DNA from: Plasmopara viticola
Taxonomy: Eukaryota > Oomycota > Peronosporomycetes > Peronosporales > Peronosporaceae
Reading direction: 5' to 3'
Length of the DNA: 64,000 bases
Assembly: GCA_001695595.3 (NCBI GenBank)
Contig: MBPM02000010.1
Span: 1,364,001 to 1,428,000, forward strand
Shown: in pieces, positions 10,160 to 23,400 of the stretch
How the letters are laid out: every line of letters begins with the position of its first letter
Numbering within the stretch: position 1 is the stretch's first letter
Notes under the pieces: generated by a model
Databases searched by the model: none
What the model was told of the DNA's origin: nothing
The model's input: only the letters and a program-made list of their open reading frames with translations
Position numbers and translations under genes: made by a program

Positions 10160-13100
10160 TGTATTTACGTCGTATCGTTGCTTCTTGATTAGCGTATAAA
10201 TGAGGCAGAAATTTTAAATCTATTGAGCCTTTTTCTGAAATTAAATGGACCGGTAAAAAGACCGAGGTGGAGTTGCCAAAAGGCTATTTTTTTTACTGAA
10301 AGCTAAACTTATCCCGTCGAGTGCAGATAGCAACAATAAAAGCGGCATTTTTAAAACCCTCTTTTCGAAAAATACAGCAACAGACAGATTTGATCCTTCG
10401 AATGGCCGTAGATGGGTAGCCCCTCATATACAGAGCTCCGAGCAGTGGTCGAGTGCAATTTTGAATGCGCTTCCAAGCAAAGCTGCATCGTTAATTTTGG
10501 CTGCGGTAAGTGATTGCACATAATAGGTGTCTTTTCCGAAGGAGTCATCTTTCTCTCGAGTGCAGTTTCAATGGGCTTAGGCGCTGCCAAGCAGAGCAAA
10601 ATCTATAATTTTGGCTGCGATAAGCGACTCCAAGTCTATCTCAAAAAGACTATCCTCCTCCTATGGGGGAGGTCACTCGCAGAAGTTGCATTCTTAAAGC
10701 CAGGAAAGCACTGGTGACCACCAGAATTAGGGTCCTAAAGAGAAAGAAGTAAGTCCATTTAGAAGATACACATAGACGTGTGGGCGATCGAACGACCTTG
10801 TTTTCAAATATATTTGGCTGTGAGTTTTAGTCACGAACTTTTTATTCGTCCTTGGCATTAACAAGTAGGCATCGAATCAAAGCTCGACATGATTGAGCCC
10901 TGAATTTATTGGTGGGAAAGTTCAACAGTGCCAACCAGCGTTACCGACGGTCGTAACATAGGTTTGCAAAACGGAACGATTATGCTGTTCCAACATGATC
11001 TTTGGATGCCAGGCACGACCCATGGTTGACGTAGAAAATGTGCTTACAAAGTTTGATTGGTCGCTGTGTCTAAGAAGGAAAACTCCATTTGGAGACGCTG
11101 CCAGAAGTGAAAGAGTAACTAAATCCCAAGGAATTCGAAGCTGAATGAGTCTTTTGCGGGATTTTGGTGCCCTAAGTGTTGGAACGCACTCTTGAAGAGA
11201 TGAAAAAATCCTTCAATTTGGGCTAAAACACTTTGGATCAGCCTTATTACCGCGTACGTTGCATCTTGATTCAGATATCGTGAAAGATTTCATAAATCTC
11301 GTATATTTTTGCCAAGTGAGTGAATGTGGTGTCAGAGGCACCTCGTCAAAGCCCCCACCAGACAGAGAAATATGACACGAAGTTGATTCTGTTCCAGGCT
11401 TAGCGTACTGAGTTGCACTTGCCACGACGGAATGTGAGCATATGATTGCCGTCTTCGTCGAAAAGAAAAAAATATACACGGTGCGGGCGTCAAAAGCCAC
11501 AATCGTCACCAGCTTTCTGTGCTAACAAATCAAGCGGAAAGTACACCAAGTTAATGCTTACAACAAGCTAATACGCAGTGCCTTGGGTTGAACGTCTATC
11601 ATGAAGAACGCTCTAATTATATCCGGATGCATGTTGTATATTCGATAGATAGCTACAAACAAATCCGAATGAGGTAGTAGGATATGTCTTCAAAGCGGTA
11701 AGACGCCCAGTAGCATACTATGAGAGCGACTAGTGGTAAAATAATAATAAAAAATAGGAGCCACCAAGCGCCCCGGCAACGTTTAACCGATTTTTCACCG
11801 ACCATTACATCCTTTTTCCGGACTAATTTGAAGATGTCCTTATACTATCAACTTTAAGGCAGCTTTTGAGGTGAGTAAGACCAAACTATGCCAATGTCGA
11901 AAGTTTTGTCTTTACGGCAGCAGAATTTTTAGTCTTTGCTTGCTTTGTAAATAGCCATAGGATTTGAGCAAGTGCGGATTGAGTTAAAGCTGGTTCAACT
12001 TGGCCTATGCCACGACTCAAAATGAATGTCGAAACTGGACAGATTAGCCAAATCTTCTCAAGTACAATTCCCTCAATACTGGTCTTTGAAATAATTGTCC
12101 ACTTTATTGAAATACTAAATTTAAGCGGTGCTTAAAGAGTCAGCACCAGGATAATATTTGATTTCATCACAAAATCCTTTTATCAGGCATTTCTTTTTCT
12201 TTGTCTGACATGACAAAGCTGTTTCGCGTCGCTTGCGACGACTTTGATCAAGTCATCGACTATGAGCTACTTAATTTATCTTGTTTTAGCCTAGGAGAGT
12301 TAAAGCCGCCAAATAGAACTACCTCTCAAAGTAATTGCCATATGGTGTGCACCATCGGGTGTCCAAAAATCAAGATTGCACATCTCTGGTGACGGCAAAA
12401 TACTCCCTACTTGTACCATATAATGGCATGATAGCTGTCATTCTTCGTAGAATGGAATTATTTGCGCTCTATACAAACCTGACGTATTAATTGTACTCGC
12501 CGACGCACTTTCGCAAAGGTGCAACAAAGTATGATATATATATAAGATACAATATTGAGCTTTAAGTTCATTTCTTATTGCAGAAAAAATGCTGAAGCTG
12601 AATGGATAATTTTCCGGCAGCAGTCCAAACAATATTGCTGTGAGTAGGCAAACAAGCTGCTCTACTAAAGAAGTGACATGACTACCTAACTTGGCTCGTA
12701 CTTCCGAGCGACGATGACCTCAAGCAAATTATACTTCTGGAGCACGTGACCCTCAAAATAGCATTCGTTTGGGCCTAGAGAAACGATTTTTTCTGATTTC
12801 TACCATTGGTCGGTGGCCCCGCATATACCAAGTGTGCAGGCAAAAATTTAAGAATCTTGTAAGCCGCAAACTAGGCCAAACCTGCAGCTTACATATTTAC
12901 ACCTTACAGACTGTCCTAAATTAATAGTCCATACGCTTTAATTTTGCATTTTGCATGCTGAAAGCCGATTGTACACGCACTCATGTGTTGCATTCGAAAA
13001 ATGACGCGTTAAGTTCCTGTCCAGCTAGAAGGCTGTTTGCAAATACGGCGCCTTGATGTCATGGCAGTCCAAACACGAAGGGATGCGCAATTTGTCGCTA

Positions 13101-16100
13101 CGTTTAGCAAAAATAAAATTCTGCGTGATGATGCGAACATCAGACAGCTTATAGACATATGATTAGATGAAAAGGGTCAACTGCTTGCTTTGAGGTGCAC
13201 TAAGCGTATGCGAGCTGAAACATTTTTTTTGTAAGTTAGGGAATGATCAATGGCTAATTTGCGCTCAACAATACACTTCATGCATTTTTTCAAAGTTTAC
13301 ACTCTTCTAATTTTATTATCTGGTATGGCTGCTTAGCACTCTGTAAGCTCTAAGAGGCCTTGAAAAGTAAGAAAAAGCAAAAATCTTCCTTCCAGATACT
13401 TAATTAGAGGCCAGTATTCTTACGACTACAGTTATCGGTCAAATGTAATTAGCATAGCATGGGATACAATTGCCTTCACTCAAGATAGTCAAAGGAGTTA
13501 TACATTTTATTATAAATCGATTAACAAATCATTGGACAGTAAAATGTTACAAGTTTAAAGGTACCCACGAACAGATTAGCGTATCGTTTCATTGAACCTT
13601 TCATTGTTCTTAAAAGCTTAAATTAACGTTTATCGTCGACTTTCTCAAGACAATGTCGACGCATAAAACTATTGATATGGGTATCATAAGAGATTTTACT
13701 ATCCTCGGTGGTCCAAGTCTTGTATGAGTCTTGAGAAAACCGCTTTTAAGCTTGGTTCCCGAGCCGAACCTTGCTGAAAGATTGAATATGAGTAAGAACC
13801 CGGCGGATAATGCCGCTAATAGTCACCGCCATTTTAGCCATATGGTTAGAGGCGAGTACATGAAGACCGTGCGCTTGAAAAGGATGACCAAGTTGATAAC
13901 CTTTGCGAAGAAAAATGCTTTACAACACATTTGAGCAGTAGTTGTACGGCTAGAGTTACATAGCCGAAAGATTTTACCTCTTTGATAGCCTAAAGGGTCC
14001 TATCGCCACAGAGAAGCAGCGGCATTATCGTCATAGTCGAACCTGAGAGCAATTTTTAGTTCATCCGTTCAGCCGCTATAAAGGCTTTTCTCCTTTTGAA
14101 AAGGATAACGGTAGGCTAGTGTTACACACAAATGGAGCACGTAGTTAAAGTAATGCGGAAACAGTGCAGATAAGGGTCTCTAGTGTTTGGCGCGGTTAGT
14201 TCACGTCGCAGAGCTCGTGGAGCCTTTCGACCGGCTTCGACATGATTCATCGTAATTCGTAGCAATATGGAATCCGAACCAGTGGAAGTTTAAAAGTTAG
14301 TCGCGGTCTTCTGACCGCAAGTTGAGATCTTGTGGGCATGCCCTCCTGTCGACTCACAAATTATGCTTTAGTGAAATTGATCTTGTAACTACGTTCGAGC
14401 CTTAAGGACAAAGCGCCTGACGCCAGAATATGCGATTGAAGTCGAAACGTTTTTTAAAGATGAGCTGTTTCGGAATTAAACAGTAAGCAAATTGTACTTT
14501 GAGCTCATGGGTTTAGCGTACTCTATCCGTTTTGCTAAATTTTTGCTGCAATATCCTAGAGGTTCTCGAATTACAAGTAAGGCTCTTCAATCTAGCCGTG
14601 GTGGTTAGAGTGCCAAGAAGCATTCTCGCACAGAGTGCAAGCCATTCTTTTTTCTGGCTTTTGACGACGCGTACCGAAATTGTAAAGCGGGGTGCCGAAT
14701 GGACGCACATAGTTGCCTTACGATCGCACTCGTACAATGACATTTAGCTAAGCTCCTTAGCTCACATCGCACAGAAGTGACCTGGAGAGCCTCTGATTTG
14801 CGAAAAAAAGATGATCGTACTGCATGAGCGTCATGATCTGCACTGGCCGAGTAATACCCTCCTCGTCTTTTCCGTCGGAATCGCTATCTCAAAAGTAAGC
14901 AGATCCCTTATGTGCGTGTCTAATCGGTGGCGGGCACACCGCATATCCCATGGCCACTGCATTTGTGTCTTTGGTCATCGAATATATCATATAAAAGTAC
15001 TGTAGGCTATCGTGCTTGACTTCACATTCTTCTTCCTCTTCACCATCGCTGAAGTCATGATTCCGCAGGTCGGGTTTTGACACCTATGAACCGCTAATAT
15101 TTTTTGTCCTTATGAGGGAGGCTTTTGCATGGCAGGGGGTCTGACAACAAGTCGTACAATGTTTGTTGCTCGACTTTTGGGCAATAAAGCCGCCTTGACA
15201 GCATTTTCGCTCGCTTGAGATTTCCTTGCAGCCTTAGCAAGCAAGGAGAGGTGATTGTGCCCGCGGCGCTTCTTAATATTTTAATTGTTTAAAAAAAAGT
15301 ATCTGATAATCTTCGGGAGGCGAATAACACCTGTGGTCGGGTACGAGGACTTTTAAAATAATTGTACGTCCCAGCAGCATTTTGGAGGGATTAGAGTTAG
15401 ATGTGGCTCGCCATGTACGACACAAGTTTAGCATTCGCAGCAGGCTCAGCCCTTACAGCAGACACACCCTTTGTTGCAGGTGCAGCCTCTGTTATTTAAA
15501 TGTGTTTGGTGTGGAGGTTTTTTCAACTACCGAGACATTCTGTTTGCACCTTAGTCATTGTTGAATGACTCGACCGACCATCACTCTTATTTTTGTTCAT
15601 TAATACGACCACTTCAGTTTTGTAGATGAACAAAGAGTGTATGTCTCTCTCTTGTTAGATGTAGTTAAAGTATAAGTGGGAAAGAATGTCGAGCTTTGTG
15701 CAAAAACTGACTTTCCGTTTTATTTAGCCTTTGAGGAATGCTTCACGACAAACCACAATTGATATCTATACCGGCTCGCATACCGAGGTCATATCTAAAA
15801 GGAGTAATACATATACCAAATTTATCAAGAACTGCAAGTGGGAAAACAGCTAAATGAGCTACACGCCTTTGCACGCCTCGATTTCTTGAGCCGGAAATAG
15901 TGAACAGTTACTCACTAATACTTCGTATATCATTCTGCACGTCTCCTCGATGCAAGGTGCTCTTAGCTTAGCTCGTATTCTTTCGCAACATTGTTAATAA
16001 GAACATTAAGCTCAGGGATAATTCGAATTGCATGGAGGAGCTAAAGCTAAGTTTATGCATTATCTGACACTTGCGATGCTTCTGACTTTGAAGAACGAGT

Positions 16101-17418
16101 AGCGCACGAGTAAACTAGATCGGCCCACAAAACGGCCACTTAAGATCCTCATGGTGAATAACAAGAGCATACTCATGATAAAAAAACGGCTACTCGGATA
16201 CAATAGTCAATTGGCGGTCGAACCCTATTGAGCGGTTGTGAATACAAATACCGTTTTTTAAGCGGCATCATGGTCAAGCCTTATTGAAAACAAATTCGCT
16301 AAGTTTCGAATCCAACCTTAGGGTTCGACAGATCGATTTGGCAACATACAATCAACAAAGTCAATTTTGAATGAACAATTTGTACCTCATCAGTTCTTGC
16401 GCTCAAAAATGTGTGTGCTTCACCTCGTATAATCTGAAAAAAATGTGTTGCCTTTCTACTTGAACATTGAATTGCGACAGAAGGCAGGCTGCAAAGGCCA
16501 ATGAGATTTCGTCGTCAGTGCGGTATGCCCAGATGCAGTGGGCCATTTCGATCGTTAACTCTTCCATGATGTGCCTCTAAACCAGGTGGAATCACCGAGT
16601 GGTTGTCCAACGAGGCATTTAACGCGCCGAAATCGATAGAAAGAGCCAGGTATGATGGGCGTGGCGCCAGCTTGTCATGACTAGTATGCTTTATCGCAGA
16701 CATATAAGCACTTGACATATGACAATTAACGTCAAGTAGTAACATTTACTTCGCACTAAAGTTGCTCACGTCATTACCAGCTACCCAAGATTTGCAATCG
16801 CCTCTATTGTTCTTCGTGAATGCCACTCCTGTGCTACGTGGCAAGTCATGTGATCATCTCTAAGTAGACAAGACAATTAAAAAAGAAAGCAAAAGCTGTC
16901 ATTGCTTGGTCCTCTGGCCTCATCAAATATTCGCAATAGGACTGCTTAGTGACAGAGCTCTGCTGCTTTCTCGTATCTCAGCCAACAACAGAATTCATCC
17001 TGGTGCTAGATCAGCCAGACACGTCACTTGAAGTTGTTGCTTTTGATAGCAGTTGCGGCGAGCGTAGTTGCTATTGAAGATACAAAAACGAATTCGCTGC
17101 CAACCATCGATGACTCAGTGCTATTCGAGTCCTTCGCATACTATTATCGGGAGTCAAAGCGCCCGTTCGTGAGAAAACGTTAACATGATGAAGCACGGCG
17201 TAATCATAGCGCACAAAAATGAAGACAAAATGAGCAGCTTGGTTGTGAGACCATACCACCCAAGAAAGTATGAGGTCTCACAATTTTCATATACAAATAA
17301 GTGCCTCAATGATTCGCAAAATGATCGATGTGTGCCATGATTAACTATCTTAGCTCAGTTAGCAAATTTTAATAATTATGCTTTAGTATAAATTATATCT
17401 TTATCATTTTACGACAAA
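10160..17418. other. 7 kb gene-free stretch
   Basis: No intact gene recognised on either strand. ORFs are all under ~100 residues and without motifs. A minus-strand reading near 16515-16745 (LALSIDFGALNA) weakly recalls the start of a retroelement reverse transcriptase but is too short to call. No tRNA or rRNA seen. Confidence 0.4.
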
Positions 17419-20400
17419 TTACTGGTTACATCCTCGGTATCCGTCGTCCTCGTAATACTCGCAAGTGTACAATGGGTTACAAGCCGCGGCAGTCGAAGGG
17501 TACCCAGAGAGACCCAGTGGAGCTACAACATTTCTACCAATCGGTTCGGTTAAAATGGTGGGAAGGCATTGAAAACAACGTGCAAAGAAGCTCAGGATTG
17601 AAGGAGCTGCTTCGCTTTCTTTTGGCTCGGAATCCTTTGTGACGGCAAGTCTGTCCGAGAAAAAGACCGCGTCTTCTCCGTTGCGTCGCATTGGAGAGCT
17701 CTCTGGACTGCCATCGATATAGTCCGGTCTCAATCGTTCACGTGACAAGCTTTCGTCGTCAAGAGACACGTCGTCGTCGCTGGAGCTCAGATCTCCACTA
17801 GCACTTTTAATCGCTTCTCCCAGCAGCATTGACAAACGTCTGGCATCTGTTTTGACCTCATGCAGTTTCGTCTTTACAGCGTTACGAGCAGCCACTTTTG
17901 TTTCGTGTTCTTTCATCGAGTTTTCAACAGATTTCGACGTTTTCGCGTAAACGAGTAGCTCATCCTCAATAGCATTCACCCAGCGTTTCCGCTCGAGGCT
18001 TGATCGTGCTCTGCACTTGACGACTTTCCCTGAAACTACATGGATCGAGAACTTGTTCGTGGAGATATCGTTGTCTTTCGTGGCTACCGCGATCCCGAGC
18101 AGCTCATATACTGCCACGGGAGTGGGCGCTTCACCAGATGATACTGCCTGAGCTTGCGTTGCATACACGAGCCAATGAGATCCCATAACGACGCAGTAGC
18201 GGCTTTTCCAGTGTTTCAACGACTTCATTTTGATGCCCTTATCCTTCAAGTCATGCCCGTCTTTGAGTTTCAAATATCCCTCCATTCTTGCGCCAGGGAT
18301 AAATGGTAATGTTGCATCGCGAGACGTAAAGGAGCTTGTCGTTTCCTTTGTTGTTGCAGCAGTGATGGCACTTTTCCACTGAGATGCGCTTTCAGGAGTC
18401 TTTGTGACAACTTCCAAGTAGACACCACTTGTTGTTTCGATTCGAAAGCCTGAACCTCTGAGCCCGGGACCATTGCGACCCAGACTTGTAAACACTGGAT
18501 GCCAATTCTCCACTCCCACAAGTTCGTGCTTTTCCACGGCCAAGGTTGACAAGCGCCCTTGCTTCCAGTCGTCTACGTTGCAACTTTCTGGAAATATAGT
18601 CAACGTGCTCTTATCGAGCACTACGAAACGCTCTCGCCAAATCGACCCTAGATTATGGTGCCGCACTCGAACGTGTTCTTGAAAAAGTGCAACTACAGTG
18701 ACAGTATCACTTTTCTTTTCGCTTTCATCTTCTATTGCTGCAGCGAAATGGGCTACCACTTCGTGCGTGAATTGTCGCTCTGAGAAACTCAACGATCGCT
18801 CCGCAATGTCGTAGTGAAGCTCATGGTGCATCACTTGGATCCACTGATGTTTGGCTTCAACGGTCGGCGCTGTAAAGCACGAGGTGTAACGAGATCCTTT
18901 CACACCGATTTGCAGTCCGAGATTCTCGCTTTCCTTAATTGTCGTCAACCAGGACGTAGAAGGCGCTTCCCACGATGAACACGTCGTGATTTCCAACTCA
19001 AGCGCTGGACGTTGGTCACTTAGTGCCAACGGTTTATTTTTGGTAGCGGCAACTGCTGCCTCGTACGACGAATAACATTGCAATCGACATCCAATGAGGA
19101 TTGCGTACACGGACGGTGTCGCTTTCATCTTGGAACTACCAGGTATTCGAATAGGAGATCCGGACGTTTGCCACGGAGTTAACATTCCTTCCATGGCTGC
19201 AGTCTTAACGACAAAGGCCAACGGTGTGACGCCATTCGCATCTTCTACAGCTTCAGGTCTAGCCAAGGTCACGGCTTTGGTTTCAAACCCACGGTCGTCC
19301 GTGTTTCCATCATCGTCTCCGCTGTTGCTGTCAGAATTAGAGCTCGTTGCTCTGTCTTTAATAATTTCTTGCTCATCTTGCTCAAGTGACCGCAAAATCC
19401 TGTCATTTTTTAAAAGTGCTTCTCCTTTTATACATTCAATTCCATTGGCAAACGCTTCCATCCATTGCTCACGTTGCGATCGAAGAGTAAAGAAAATTTC
19501 CAAGGTCGTGGTAAATTCGTCGCTACTTTCACGCCCAGTCGAGTCGTTGCTAATCTTAAGTAATCGAAGCGTGACGGCAAATGCCATCGAAGAAGACGAT
19601 AATGCGTTGTTTCTTTCGGATGAAAATTGTTTTAACATTGACGTCGTCTTTGGACTACGTGTAGACGCGAATGGGGACGCCAATCCGTCGGTTAGCAACT
19701 CAATTGCCTGACCTTCGCAACACGGTGCGTCCTGACGATAGTACGAGTTTTCGTCGCTATAGACAGCAACATGACCTCGTGTATCCAAGACAAGAAAATA
19801 CATTTGCGTTTCATCGAGTTTTTCAGAAAGCAGTGAAGAGTTGGCAAGACGAATGGAGAGATATCCTGTGATTGGAGGCTCATCATTTGGGTGTTGTCGT
19901 GCAACAACTGCTTCTTGAGGGGATACATCGATTTGTCGATTGCTAACTACTTGGCTTTGCTTCTCCAAAAGACTTTGGCGACCAGGAGACAAGGGCGCTT
20001 CGATATCCAGCAATTGATCCTCAATCCTTTCCAGTGCTGCAGCTTGTTCCGCCCCATTTCGAAGATGCCGGATCCACTTTGCGCGTTCTGCATCAGTGGC
20101 AGCACTGCAACTGAGTACAAACTGTTCCAGCGTTACAATTTGAAAAGGAAAACGAGGGGCACGGTGTCCAGCAGTCACGGGCCAAGAACGCGCTCCAGGG
20201 GTCCACGCTCGAGTATTCAATACGCGAAACTGCGCCTGCTCTTCTTCCCCTTTTGTCAATTGCCGGATGTGAATTGTGTGGCCATTTTCCAGAGTTACAC
20301 TGCATTCTTCAATCGACGTCGCCACTTCCTTCTGTTTCCAATGGTCCTCTTGAGATCGATCAAAATCCATTCGCAACAATAAAAACCCCTGTTTGTCGCT

Positions 20401-23400
20401 CAGCAAGCCACTAGGAGCATTCAAACGCTGCTCGTCGGCTAGGAAAGTCTGCGCCAAGACCGTATCCAGTGCTGCCCGCAACACTTGTAGCCACAACCGC
20501 TTTTCCATCACATCCCTTGCTTCAAAATGTAGCCATTCGTGATCGCTGGTCTCGACTGCAAAACGAGTGTTTGCAGAATCCTCTTCTTTGACGGCGAGGA
20601 CAATCATTCCTTCTCTTACTTCAGTCTTTCGACTTTTAAAGCCCTCGCGTGTAGCATGCAGGGTCATAATGACCTCGTCAACCGCAACGTAGACCGTTTG
20701 CGCCCAATTCCAGAGCGCGTTTGACTTGCTACTCGACGTTTTTTTCAAATAGCCATCCAACTGCAGTGTTGCGAGCGCTGTGGCTTGTTCAGGGTGAGGT
20801 GGCAGCAGACACAAGATGCTTTCATCGGCGGCGAGCTCCGTTCCATACGCCTGGTCAATGGCCTGAAGTAGTGCTACTTCACGGTGGACATAGCAACTTA
20901 AGAGTAAATCTAAATCCGAAAGTTTTGCTGGGTTCCGCACGCGATAAAAATCGGCTAATTTCGTGCGAAATTGGTCGCGAAGGCGTCGGTCGTGCTCAGT
21001 TTCGCTGGCATTGTCACTTGCTCGACGCTCTTGACTTTGCACGAGAGCAATGCCACGACGAAAAGCGTTGACCCATTGCTGCTTTTCCGTTGCAGTCGAT
21101 GCGGCACAAAAAAAGGTTTTGCCATCCGTTGTCTCGAGTTCCATCGCATGCTCGTACGTGTGGGTCGCAGTTTTACCATGCCAATCACCCACAATTTCCA
21201 CACGAAAAAAACCCAAAGGATTCGTGGTGGCGCCACTGCTTGGGTTTTTACTGTCATCGTGCGTGACATAATACGACAGTTCGTTGCGTTTCAAGACACA
21301 ATACCTCTTCCGCATGGACGGAATTTTGTGTCCACGTTTCATAAGATACCCCTCCATTAGAATATTTTCATCAGATGAAACTTCTGATAGCTTGGATGGA
21401 AGTAAATCGTGATGCTTTTCTGCAAAGTTTGCAGCAAGATTAGCACACAAGGACGTACACACAGGGTCACTAGATAGTTCACTCTTGTAGACCGTGTCAA
21501 TCTGTTCCAGTAGCGCACCTTCTCGCCCCTCAAACGACTGAAGCAGTGCGTCAACTTCAGAAACCTTTGATGGGTTATATGTGTCAAGAAAGGTCACGAG
21601 TCGAGTGCGCAATTGGTCATAAGCACTGACCTCGTCTTTTGTCGACTGTTTCATACCATTGTCCACACTCGAGTGACTTGCCACCACGGTGCGTAAAACT
21701 TGCATCCAGTCGTGAACAATTTCCACAGCATCGGCATGTAGCAAGATGACGCCGTTCGTCTGAGTTTCCAAGTGGAAGGCCAGCTGTTCGGCCAGTTTTG
21801 TTGTCACTGGGTGTACACTCACTACCACATCGGACATTAAAGCAATGTGGCTATGGATGCTGTTGAAACATTGCCAGTTGGTGCCGTTAAGGACACAAAA
21901 ACACTTGCGAGGCGATGGTCCCAAGAGCGGATGTTTTACAGTCAGATAACCTTCGCGATAGTTCACAGCACTTGATTGGTCCATTGGAGGCAAAAGAGTG
22001 GCAAAAGTCGGGTCTAGACTGACATTAGTGCCGTACGTGGCATCCAACGCCCACAACAATTGCCGTTCTCGTCCTGCAAAACTTGTGAGCATTTGGTCTA
22101 CATTATGGACTCGTGTCGGGTTGTAACGCTCGTAGTATGTAAGGACTTTTTCCTGCAAAGTTGCACCTTGTGTAGGTTGTAAACATAGCGAGATATCTGA
22201 TGGAGATTTTGATTTCGAGACACTGGAGATTGACGTCAAAGCACGTTGCAACTTTGCTATCCACGTTTGCTTTGCTTCGCTTGAAGTTGCCTGAAGGACC
22301 TGCAACTCAGTGGACGACGTCAAAGGCTCGTTTCCTCCCGATATGAAGAATTGCAATTCCTTGGTTTCATGTCTCGTTCCGCTCCTCATTGGTGACGGCA
22401 CTGGATAGTCATGAAGATCAGTCACTACAAATACAGTCGATGGTGTTTCAACTCGGCTTTGTGCCACCGATTCAAAGCATTCAAGACGGTTTTCAATCAA
22501 AATGCAAAAACGAGGACTGGTCTCATTGTTCCACGTAAGCCAGTCGGAATGATCACCTGAACACGGCATTGGGGAAGCAGGAGCACGTTTAGGCAACAGA
22601 GCGGGAGGTGACGGCAACGAAACTGCTGGGTTCTTTTGCACGTTGGTGTCTATCCCCATTGACGTGCCGTAAAGACGATTCAGATGCTCGACAAGTGCTT
22701 GTTCACGCCCTTTGTATCGAGATAAAAGCATTGGGACATCATTCAACTTGCTAGGGTGGTGCTCGCTATAATATCGTTGCAAAACGACTAAAAGGTCATT
22801 TTGAGCAGAGACGTCAGATACTTTTTCAGTAAAAACTTCATCCGGTTCTGTTGCTGCAATTTGCATCGACAACTCATAATCTCGCCTGCCTTGGTGCTGG
22901 TACTGCACTATTGCTCGTTGCACACTGTGGATCCAATGCTTTTGGTCCTTGATATCAGGTGCACTGCAGTAAATACTTTGATGCTGACCCGAGTGTAGTA
23001 AGAAAGCGTGGTCGTACTGCAGTAACGAAGTGTGGCCATTCCATTTTGAGACTCCAGTGATGTCAAAAACATTGTTTTCTTTTGACGCCTCTTGATGCGT
23101 AGCGAACGTGTACAGTGTGAGTGCTCTAAGTTGGCAGTATTGCTTCTTCAGGATCACATCTTGGGACAGTGTCAAGACCAAATACCCTTCCACGACCACT
23201 TTTAAAGTCGAGTCGTCCGAAGATGCCACACCTGTGTCGGTTGTTTCTGCCACTTTTGCCTCTTCTTTCGGTGTTTTCTCACTGTTCTGTCGGTTTGGCG
23301 ATGGTGGAGTGGATGCCAGCAGGTCGAAGGAATCCCGACGCGCTTTAGCGGCACGAGCTCGATGAGGGGACAGCGGAGGCATAGTAAGACCAATGTGAAG

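Noticed and set aside
16515..16745. Possible reverse transcriptase start on the minus strand
   Set aside because: A single short similarity (SIDFGALNA) with no further RT motif downstream is too little to call.
19094..19711. 205-residue plus-strand ORF inside the PH gene
   Set aside because: Shadow of the long minus-strand frame, with a low-complexity Ser-rich translation.
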